DNA from: Gordonia jinhuaensis
Lineage (GTDB): Bacteria; Actinomycetota; Actinomycetes; Mycobacteriales; Mycobacteriaceae
Length of the DNA stretch: 64,000 bases
Direction of reading: 5' to 3'
Assembly (NCBI RefSeq): GCF_014639795.1
Contig: NZ_BMGC01000004.1
Location: 124,001-188,000, forward strand
Each line of letters begins with the position of its first letter. Position 1 is the first letter of the stretch. A program made the translations under genes and the position numbers. Of the stretch, positions 58,125-64,000 are shown piece by piece. A model generated the notes under the pieces. That model ran no database searches. It was not told the origin of the DNA and was given only the letters and a program-made list of their open reading frames with translations.

Positions 58125-58295
58125 GCGAGGTTCGTTGCGCCTAGCCAGACATACACCCGCACCGATCACGTGACCCCGCCCTCGTCTACCGTTGTCGGCC
58201 CCCGCCGCGGCCTCGCGGGCGCACCGTCCGCATCCGGACAACCGACTGTGCGAGCGCGCGATTGGTGTCGGCTGGCGGGAAGCCGGGACGACAGA

Positions 58296-58301
58296 TAGCG
58301 T
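58296..58301 (+). promoter_or_regulatory. leaderless -10 box of the glycogen/maltosyl synthase gene
   Basis: TAGCGT ends 6 nt before the ATG at 58308. The purines between them (CGGGGA) are too close to act as a Shine-Dalgarno. Confidence 0.5.
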
Positions 58302-58307
58302 CGGGGA

Positions 58308-59480
58308 ATGCGCGTGGCGATGATGACCCGGGAGTATCCGCCAGAGGTCTACGGTGGAGCCGGAGTTCACGTCACCGAATTGGTTCGACACCTGTCACGA
58401 CTGGCGACGGTCGATGTCCATGCCATGGGCGCACCGCGTCCGGGTGTTCACGTCTACGGTGCCGACCCTCAGCTCGACGGGACCAATCCGGCACTGCAGA
58501 TGCTCTCGACCGATCTGCGGATGGCCGTGGGCGCCGAGGGTGCCGACGTCATGCATTCACACACGTGGTACACCGGGCTCGCCGGGCATGTCGCGGCGAC
58601 CCTCTACGGCGTCCCCCACGTGCTCACCGCGCACTCTCTGGAACCGCGTCGACCGTGGAAGGCCGAACAACTCGGCGGCGGCTACCGCCTGTCGAGTTGG
58701 GTCGAACGCAACGCGGTCGAGTACGCCGACGCGGTGATCGCGGTCAGTTCGGGAATGCGAGCCGACATCCTCGACGCCTATCCGCGTCTCGACCCCGCCC
58801 GGGTCCACGTGGTGCGCAACGGGATCGACACCACCGTCTGGTATCCCGTCGACGACACCTTCGACGAGTCCTCTCCCCTGTCGCGCCTCGGTGTGGACCC
58901 GACCCGACCCATCGCCGCTTTCGTCGGGCGCATCACCCGGCAGAAGGGGGTCGGTCACCTCATCGCCGCCGCACACCATCTGGACCCCGAGATCCAGCTC
59001 GTACTGTGCGCGGGCGCGCCCGACACACCCGAGATCGCTGCACAGACCGCCGAGGCCGTCCGCGAACTCGCCGCCTCACGGCGTGGTGTCTACTGGGTGC
59101 AGGATATGCTCGGCCAGCCTGAGATCCGTCAGATCCTCAGCGCAGCAACGGTTTTCATCTGCCCATCGATCTACGAGCCGTTGGGGATCGTCAATCTCGA
59201 GGCCATGGCGTGTGCCACGGCGGTGGTCGCCTCGGCCGTGGGCGGTATCCCCGAGGTCGTCGACGACGGCGTGACCGGCGTGTTGGTCCCCTACCACGAG
59301 GACGCGCCGGCGGACTTCGAACGGGGCCTCGCCGAGGCCGTCAACGCCGTGGTCGCCGATCCGCAGCGCGCCCGGGCGATGGGTGTCGCCGGACGTGAAC
59401 GGGCCGTCGCGGAGTTCTCCTGGGACACGATCGCCGAGCAGACGATGGACGTCTACGCTCAGGCGCGCTCGTCTCGCTGA
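58308..59480 (+). CDS. glgM: GT4-type glycogen synthase/alpha-maltose-1-phosphate synthase (GlgM type)
   Basis: This 390-aa GT-B enzyme uses ADP-glucose. The N-terminal loop MMTREYPPEVYGGAGVHVTE and the C-terminal RITRQKGVGHLIAAAH and FICPSIYEPLGIVNLEAM (EX7E) are clear. Its length and sequence match the actinobacterial GlgA/Rv1212c group. Rv1212c was shown to make alpha-maltose-1-phosphate (GlgM) for the GlgE pathway, so the older name glgA may mislead. The 3' end overlaps the convergent RlmA-like gene by 22 bp. Confidence 0.93.
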   Translation: MRVAMMTREYPPEVYGGAGVHVTELVRHLSRLATVDVHAMGAPRPGVHVYGADPQLDGTNPALQMLSTDLRMAVGAEGADVMHSHTWYTGLAGHVAATLYGVPHVLTAHSLEPRRPWKAEQLGGGYRLSSWVERNAVEYADAVIAVSSGMRADILDAYPRLDPARVHVVRNGIDTTVWYPVDDTFDESSPLSRLGVDPTRPIAAFVGRITRQKGVGHLIAAAHHLDPEIQLVLCAGAPDTPEIAAQTAEAVRELAASRRGVYWVQDMLGQPEIRQILSAATVFICPSIYEPLGIVNLEAMACATAVVASAVGGIPEVVDDGVTGVLVPYHEDAPADFERGLAEAVNAVVADPQRARAMGVAGRERAVAEFSWDTIAEQTMDVYAQARSSR

Positions 59481-60382
59481 TCGCCGCCGAGGTCGGCGGC
59501 CACCCTCGGGCGGGGACTGAAGACACTGACCACCAGGGACAAGGTCACATTGGTGTGGCCGAGTTCTGCTGCACGCGCGGCGATCTGATCGGGCGAGAGG
59601 TGAAAGGCACTCGGCCCCATGGCCACGAGATCCTCGATCTCGGAGACCCCCAGTGTGCGGTGATACTCCACCAGTTCCTCCGACGCCGGGGTGAAATCCT
59701 CCGACATCACCGCGGCAAGCCGTTCGGCCTTGCCGTCGTCGACGGAGAGCATGCCCATGGGAGTGGTGATCTCCTGCAGATGCCGGGGCGTAGGCGTCAC
59801 CATCACGATGTGACCGTCCTCGGTGATCACCCGCCGGAACTCCTTGACGTTGCGTGGGGCGAACACCGACAGGACCACCTCGACCGAGGAATCCGCCAGC
59901 GGCAGGCGCGCCCACGCGTCGGCGACGATCGCACTCACCGCCGCATCCATCGAGGCGATCATGCGGGCGGCGTGTTTGGACAGGTCCAGACCGACGCCGC
60001 GGACGTCACTCGTGGGACGATCCGAGGCGAGCCGGCGGATCACCGCGGCCAGATACTGTCCGGTTCCCGCGCCGATGTCGGCCACCGCGAGACGTTCGCC
60101 GACCAGCGGCAGCTGTGCGATCATGTCGGCGACGGTGGCCAGTGCCGGGAAGAAGAACGGGGAGGCCAGCACACGCGAGCGCGCCGAGAGCATCTCCGGG
60201 GTGTCCGACCGCATCCGGGTCCCGCCGCCGGTCAGCATCGTCACGAACCGCTTGCGGGAGATGTCGAAGGAATGGCCCGACGTACAGACCAGGGTGTTAC
60301 CGGTGAATTCGAACCGATTGCCACATAGCGGGCATGCGAGGATGTCGAGCGCGTTCTCGAATGACGACGTCAGCGCTGGCAT
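59459..60382 (-). CDS. 23S rRNA guanine-N1-methyltransferase RlmA-like
   Basis: This 307-aa protein has an N-terminal zinc-binding module (LACPLCGNRFEF and LVCTSGHSFD) and a SAM-binding fold: motif I VADIGAGTGQYLAAVI, GVGLDLSKHAARMI and LSVFAPRNVKEFRRVI. That layout is the RlmA(I)/RlmA(II) (TlrB) family, which methylates G745 or G748 of 23S rRNA. RlmA(II) members confer macrolide resistance, but sequence alone does not separate them. The ATG at 60382 fits the family start. It lies tail to tail with the synthase gene and 25 bp downstream of the DUF3117 gene. Confidence 0.88.
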   Translation of the reverse strand: MPALTSSFENALDILACPLCGNRFEFTGNTLVCTSGHSFDISRKRFVTMLTGGGTRMRSDTPEMLSARSRVLASPFFFPALATVADMIAQLPLVGERLAVADIGAGTGQYLAAVIRRLASDRPTSDVRGVGLDLSKHAARMIASMDAAVSAIVADAWARLPLADSSVEVVLSVFAPRNVKEFRRVITEDGHIVMVTPTPRHLQEITTPMGMLSVDDGKAERLAAVMSEDFTPASEELVEYHRTLGVSEIEDLVAMGPSAFHLSPDQIAARAAELGHTNVTLSLVVSVFSPRPRVAADLGGDQRDERA

Positions 60383-60407
60383 CAGGGAAGCTTCGGATCT
60401 CGGGCGG

Positions 60408-60575
60408 TCAGCCGGTGACCCCGCGGAGTTCCTCACCGAGCGCCGCGGCCTCGTCGGCGCTCAGCTCGACGACCAGCCTGCCACCGCCCTCGATGGGGAT
60501 CCGTACGACGATGCCCCGGCCTTCCTTGGCTGCCTCGAGCGGACCATCACCAGTGCGTGGCTTCATCGCCGCCAT
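60408..60575 (-). CDS. DUF3117 small protein (Rv1211-like)
   Basis: This 55-aa protein starts MAAMKPRTGDGPLEAAKEGR and continues GIVVRIPIEGGGRLVVELSA, a short, very conserved actinobacterial family of unknown function. GGGAG about 9 nt before the ATG supports the start; the longer frame upstream is not conserved. The position between the glycogen/maltosyl synthase and gpgS matches Rv1211. Confidence 0.9.
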   Translation of the reverse strand: MAAMKPRTGDGPLEAAKEGRGIVVRIPIEGGGRLVVELSADEAAALGEELRGVTG

Positions 60576-60785
60576 GTCTTCTGCTCCCTCCAGACCCTCG
60601 ACTGCCGAGGCAGCCGCGAAGTCTGATCGTGTAGGTGTTCGGCAGCCGGACGTGCTGTCCCGCCAGACCTGTCCTGTCCATCTTACGGACACCGCCATCG
60701 CGATGCGGTCACCGACACCCGGTCGCCGCCCTGTGAGCTCACCACCGGCGACCGGCGGGCCCGCCCGGGCCCGGGTGCGCCCAGG

Positions 60786-61310
60786 TCAGCGAGTGCGACC
60801 GATTCCCTTCTCGTCGCAGACGGCAGCGTCCTCATCCCCGCCATCGGTACGACTGTCGGCAGCACCGCTGTCATCGGTGTGCGCGCTGTCATCGGTGTGC
60901 CCGGTGTCATCGGTGTGCGCGCTGTCGTCGGTGTGCGCATCGGCGTCGAGGTCGAAACCCCTGCCGGCGCCGGGCGAGAAGTCCATCGCATCACGACCCT
61001 GGAGGGTGACCACGATGTCACGCAACTCGTCGATCTCGCGGGCCAGCTTCTCCAGCGCCCAGTCGACCTCGGACTGCTTGTACCCCCGCAGGGTCTGGGC
61101 GAAGCGCAGTGCGCGCACGTCGTTGCCGTCGATACCCGTGCGCGGAAGGCGGGTCAGCGTCGTCGCGCGCTGCAGTGCGGGGAGATCCTCGCCACGGCCG
61201 AAGACGAACCACGCCACGGCGAACACGACGATCATCACCAGGGCAGCGACCAGCAGATAGACGAGCAGGGTTTGCACGACTCCCACTATCCCAGAGCGCG
61301 GCGTGGACAT
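60786..61310 (-). CDS. membrane protein with DivIVA-like domain and acidic repeat tail (Rv1209-like)
   Basis: This 174-aa protein has one N-terminal membrane helix (about 13-37, LLVYLLVAALVMIVVFAVAW). A short DivIVA-type segment follows (DVRALRFAQTLRGYKQSEVD, with the coiled coil WALEKLAREIDEL), and then an acidic tail. The tail has four copies of HTDDSx encoded by an 18-bp repeat. DivIVA-like segments bind curved membranes and guide polar growth; that role is inferred. The ATG at 61310 is used; a GTG in GVVQT is possible. It is downstream of gpgS on the same strand. Confidence 0.82.
   Translation of the reverse strand: MSTPRSGIVGVVQTLLVYLLVAALVMIVVFAVAWFVFGRGEDLPALQRATTLTRLPRTGIDGNDVRALRFAQTLRGYKQSEVDWALEKLAREIDELRDIVVTLQGRDAMDFSPGAGRGFDLDADAHTDDSAHTDDTGHTDDSAHTDDSGAADSRTDGGDEDAAVCDEKGIGRTR
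60864..60935. repeat. four 18-bp tandem repeats in the DivIVA-like gene
   Basis: Units at 60864, 60882, 60900 and 60918 share the core CTGTCATCGGTGTG with a few changes. In frame on the minus strand they encode HTDDSA, HTDDTG, HTDDSA and HTDDSG, forming the acidic tail of the protein. Confidence 0.95.
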
Positions 61311-61358
61311 GCCGATGCCGGGCCACCCGTCGGCGACCCGGCATCAGCTGATGCGGCC

Positions 61359-62414
61359 TCAGGAGGCGCGGACGTCCTCGATCTCGCCGGGCCGCAGGGT
61401 GTTCATCGCCGGGCGATCCACCAGGTAGACATCGGTGGTCTGCGGGGTGAAGCTGCCGTCCTGCTCGGCGAAGAACTGGGTCAGCCCCACGCCCGAGTCG
61501 TCGATACCGCAGCGACGCATCAGCGTCCCCACGATCTGCCTGCTCATCACGCCCAGCTCGATCAGCGGCCGGTTGCGGTGGGTGCGCACGCCGAGGTTGA
61601 CCTGGCCGATCCCCGACAGTCCGTACCGGTCGTAGGTGTCGACCAAAAGTCCGATCTCCACGCCGTAGCCGGGCGCGAAGGGCACCGCCGAGAGCAGTTC
61701 ACGGGTGCCCGCGTACTCGCCGCCGAGCGGCTGCAGCACCGAACTCAGCTCGGGCTTCAGCGATGCGAGCAGCGGTCGGGCGACCAGTTCGGTCACGCGA
61801 CCACCGCCGTTGTGATCGTGGCTGCCGCCGGTGAGCAGCGGACGGCGGTAATACCCCTTGACCAGCTGGATCTCGGGATTGATCAGCAGCGGGCCAAGCA
61901 GTTTCGGCACGAACATCGGATCGGGATCGATGAGGTCGGAGTCCACGAAGGCGATGAGGTCGCCGGTGGTCGCCGCGATCGAGCGCCACAGCACCTCGCC
62001 TTTGCCGCGCACGGGCTCGAGTTCGGGCACGGCCTGTTCGCGGGAGACGACCTGCGCCCCGGCCGCGCGCGCACGCTCGGCGGTGGCATCGGTCGAACCG
62101 GAGTCCAGGACCACCAGCTCGTCGACCAGAGTCCCCAGCAGCGGACGGATCGAGGCGATCACATCGGCGACGGTCTCCTCCTCATTGAGCGCGGGCAGCA
62201 CCACCGAGACGGTGCGATCGCCCTTGGCGAGGATGAGTTCGTCGATGGTCCACGTGGGGCGTTCCCAGGTGTGGGTCGCCGACCAGATCTGTTCGTCACC
62301 GAAATCTGCGGCCGGTGCCGGCCACAGGGTCGACGAGTGTCGCGCAGTGGTACTCGCGGAGTTGACTCCCCGCGACGAGGCGCCGGTGATGGTGCGGTTG
62401 GGTTCGCCGGTCAT
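61359..62414 (-). CDS. gpgS: glucosyl-3-phosphoglycerate synthase
   Basis: GpgS (351 aa; GT81) transfers glucose to 3-phosphoglycerate, the first step of methylglucose lipopolysaccharide synthesis. The GT-A fold has VSVVLPALNEEETVADVI, the metal-binding FVDSDLIDP (DxD type) and PLGGEYAGTRELLSAVPF. The C-terminal tail is typical of the family (about 320-350 aa). The start overlaps the folP2 stop by 4 nt (ATGA). The order fadD6-folP2-gpgS matches Rv1206-Rv1208. Confidence 0.96.
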   Translation of the reverse strand: MTGEPNRTITGASSRGVNSASTTARHSSTLWPAPAADFGDEQIWSATHTWERPTWTIDELILAKGDRTVSVVLPALNEEETVADVIASIRPLLGTLVDELVVLDSGSTDATAERARAAGAQVVSREQAVPELEPVRGKGEVLWRSIAATTGDLIAFVDSDLIDPDPMFVPKLLGPLLINPEIQLVKGYYRRPLLTGGSHDHNGGGRVTELVARPLLASLKPELSSVLQPLGGEYAGTRELLSAVPFAPGYGVEIGLLVDTYDRYGLSGIGQVNLGVRTHRNRPLIELGVMSRQIVGTLMRRCGIDDSGVGLTQFFAEQDGSFTPQTTDVYLVDRPAMNTLRPGEIEDVRAS

Positions 62415-63301
62415 GCGAGTCCCCTCACTGTTCGGGCGGGTGCCATGGTTCCCGCGATGGCGGCAACCATGTCGAGCACCCGTCGGGTGGCGGCAACGTC
62501 ATGGACGCGGAACACCCGAGCGCCCTGCGACGCTGCGAGTGCGGTGGCGGCCAGGGTTCCCTCCAACCGGGCTTCCAGGCTTACCCCTAGAGTCTCCCCC
62601 ACGAAATCCTTGTTGCTCAGCGCCATCAGGACCGGCCAGCCCGTTTTAACCAAAACGTTCACCCCACGTAACAGCGCCAGTCCGTGAAAGGTGTTTTTGC
62701 CGAAGTCGTGTGTCGGATCGATCACGATCGACGTCCTATCGATACCGGCTGCCGCGGCGTTCTCGGCCGCGGCGACCAGTTCGGCACTCACCTGCTCCAC
62801 GACGTCGGTGTAGCGCACCCGATGCGGTCGGGTACGGGGTGTCACGCCGCCGGTGTGTGAGCAGACGATGCCCGCGCCGACCTCCGCCGTCACGGACACG
62901 AGGTCGGGATCGGCACCGGCCCACGTGTCGTTGACCAGGTCGGCGCCGGCCGCCACCGCCTCACGCGCCACATCCGCACGCCAGGTGTCGACGCTGATGA
63001 TCAGGTCGGGGTAGCGCTGCCGGACCTGGGCGATGAACCCGACCACACGCCGCTTCTCGTCGTCGACGGTCACCACATCCCCGGGGCCTGCCTTGACCCC
63101 GCCGATGTCGACGATGTCGGCACCCTCGTCGACCACCTGCGCGACCCGATCCAGTGCCGCCTGATCGGTGAATGTCGCACCGCGGTCGAAGAAGGAATCG
63201 GGGGTGCGGTTGACGATCGCCATCACCAGGGCACGCTCGGTGGTCACCGGTCGGCCGCAGAAGACCGGCGAGGGTTGATCAGCCCCGGGGCGCTCGTGCA
63301 T
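62411..63301 (-). CDS. folP2: dihydropteroate synthase-like protein FolP2
   Basis: This 296-aa TIM-barrel protein belongs to the DHPS family: LVMAIVNRTPDSFFDRG, VDIGGVKAGPG, ISVDTWRADVAREAV and NKDFVGETLGVSLEARLEG. It is the second actinobacterial copy (Rv1207, FolP2), reported to lack DHPS activity in M. leprae/M. tuberculosis, and here it sits in the gpgS operon, so a role outside folate synthesis is possible. The ATG at 63301 is the nearest to the conserved core; an ATG at 63319 has GAGGGG very close upstream. It overlaps the fadD6 3' end by 23 bp. Confidence 0.9.
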   Translation of the reverse strand: MHERPGADQPSPVFCGRPVTTERALVMAIVNRTPDSFFDRGATFTDQAALDRVAQVVDEGADIVDIGGVKAGPGDVVTVDDEKRRVVGFIAQVRQRYPDLIISVDTWRADVAREAVAAGADLVNDTWAGADPDLVSVTAEVGAGIVCSHTGGVTPRTRPHRVRYTDVVEQVSAELVAAAENAAAAGIDRTSIVIDPTHDFGKNTFHGLALLRGVNVLVKTGWPVLMALSNKDFVGETLGVSLEARLEGTLAATALAASQGARVFRVHDVAATRRVLDMVAAIAGTMAPARTVRGLA

Positions 63302-64000
63302 TCGCGACGTCTTCGACATACCCCTCATAGAACTCCACGTAACCATCACGACGTCCCGACAGCACGTAGAGCGGGTCGTCGCCGGTCTTGGTGTAGCCCT
63401 GTTCGCGCAACTCGACCTTGCGGGTCTTGAAGGTGGAGGTCTGTTCGAGCTCGTCGACCACGCGGATGAACAGCGGAACGGCATACCCCGGAAGTGACTC
63501 GTAGAGTTCCTCGGCCAGCGTCGAGGGGTCGAACCCGCCGTCGTCGCGCACGGTCACCGCCGCCATCCCGGCCTTGCCGTCGGTGCCGGGGATCTCCACG
63601 CCGAACACCACCGACTGCTGTACCTGGTCGGATGCGTCGAGTGCCGATTCGATCTCGGTGGTCGCCACGTTCTCGCCCTTCCAGCGGAAGGTGTCGCCGA
63701 GCCGGTCGACGAAGGCGATGTGGTGGTGGCCCTGGTCGCGCACGAGGTCGCCGGAGTTGAACCAGGCGTCGCCGTCGGCGAAGGCGTCGCGGATGATCTT
63801 CCTCTCGCTCGCATCGGCGTCGGTGTACCCGTCGAAGGGCACCTTGTCGGAGATCTCCGAGATCAGCAGCCCCGTCTTACCCCGGCCCACCGGCGTCAGC
63901 CGACCCTGCGCGTCGCGCTTGGGCTCGCCGTCCTCGGTGTAGGCGACGACCTTGTACTTGTACGGGGTGAATCCGGCGGTGCGATCGACGCTGAACACAT
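63279..64000 (-). CDS. fadD6: long-chain acyl-CoA synthetase, FATP/FadD6 type, 5' end outside window
   Basis: This is the C-terminal part (about 240 aa) of an acyl-CoA synthetase that activates fatty acids through an acyl-AMP. The visible section contains GDAWFNSGDLVRDQGHHHIA (the hinge/A8-A9 region), FVDRLGDTFRWKGENVATTE and the late lysine region TSTFKTRKVELREQGY. The pattern with RDQGHHH and YVLSGRRDGYV is typical of the very-long-chain/FATP group to which FadD6 belongs. The gene continues past base 64000. Downstream folP2 and gpgS overlap in sequence, so the three form an operon. Confidence 0.93.
   Translation of the reverse strand, partial: VFSVDRTAGFTPYKYKVVAYTEDGEPKRDAQGRLTPVGRGKTGLLISEISDKVPFDGYTDADASERKIIRDAFADGDAWFNSGDLVRDQGHHHIAFVDRLGDTFRWKGENVATTEIESALDASDQVQQSVVFGVEIPGTDGKAGMAAVTVRDDGGFDPSTLAEELYESLPGYAVPLFIRVVDELEQTSTFKTRKVELREQGYTKTGDDPLYVLSGRRDGYVEFYEGYVEDVANARAPRG

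Noticed and set aside
62411-63301. Authentic folate-pathway DHPS (folP1)
   Set aside because: The operon with gpgS and fadD6 and sequence features fit FolP2, for which DHPS activity has not been shown in mycobacteria.

Overview
This is a contiguous stretch of a high-GC actinobacterial chromosome with about 57 genes, tightly packed on both strands. I see no tRNA, rRNA, insertion sequence, prophage or CRISPR array. Gene content and order point to a mycolic-acid actinomycete (Mycobacteriales). Gordonia or a close relative is my best guess, but the genus is an inference: it rests on remembered gene order and base composition, not on a database match. Three blocks follow the order I recall from Mycobacterium tuberculosis: gatA/gatC through nrdH and the TetR gene (Rv3011c to Rv3055; 1-48.9 kb), manA through fbiB (Rv3255c to Rv3262; 49.0-56.3 kb), and glgC through fadD6 (Rv1213 down to Rv1206; 56.9-64 kb). 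In M. tuberculosis these blocks are far apart; here they abut.

Layout. 1-8.9 kb: translation and housekeeping genes (gatA partial, gatC, an ACT protein, ligA, an L,D-transpeptidase, a MetE-like protein, mnmA, iscS). 8.9-15.7 kb: a module absent from the mycobacterial order, with an FAD oxidoreductase, a 1188-aa SARP/AAA regulator and a DHA2 efflux pump. 15.8-18.8 kb: an acyltransferase and the electron transfer flavoprotein pair etfB-etfA under a perfect palindrome. 18.9-25 kb: a translationally coupled methyltransferase-GH57-GT4 operon related to methylglucose lipopolysaccharide (MGLP) synthesis, a hexapeptide acyltransferase and a PQQ-like lipoprotein. 25-36.9 kb: two methyltransferases, an enoyl-CoA hydratase, a stand-alone LigD-type polymerase domain, a Nudix and an ABC ATPase, a cupin, a PTH2 protein, serB, ctaD and the fecB-like lipoprotein. 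37-41.6 kb: a frameshifted DUF2252 gene, a PPOX protein, and a PLP decarboxylase divergent from a LysR regulator. 41.7-48.9 kb: class Ib ribonucleotide reductase in two units (nrdF; nrdH-nrdI-nrdE), an FMN reductase and a TetR regulator. 49-56.8 kb: manA, a TobH-like gene, DUF3499, a zincin-like gene, whiB2 and the F420 genes fbiA-fbiB with a coupled Nudix gene. 56.9-64 kb: glgC, the glycogen/maltosyl synthase, an RlmA-like methyltransferase, DUF3117, a DivIVA-like membrane protein, gpgS, folP2 and the 3' end of fadD6.

Three sequence patterns run across the window. First, 14 genes have a TANNNT box exactly 6-8 nt before the start codon and no Shine-Dalgarno, so they look leaderless; this fixed several starts. 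Second, at least six genes end in or beside short tandem duplications (14-27 bp) that span or touch the stop codon. One has frameshifted a C-terminus and another supplies the last codons of two convergent genes. In-frame 15- and 18-bp repeats also occur inside nrdI, the DHA2 pump gene and the DivIVA-like gene. Third, there are good candidate operators: NrdR boxes upstream of both nrd units, a LexA-like box between whiB2 and fbiA, and palindromes before etfB and between the TetR gene and its divergent partner. I found no clearly new defence or mobile system. The FAD oxidoreductase-SARP-DHA2 module and the recurrent stop-codon duplications are the least explained elements.
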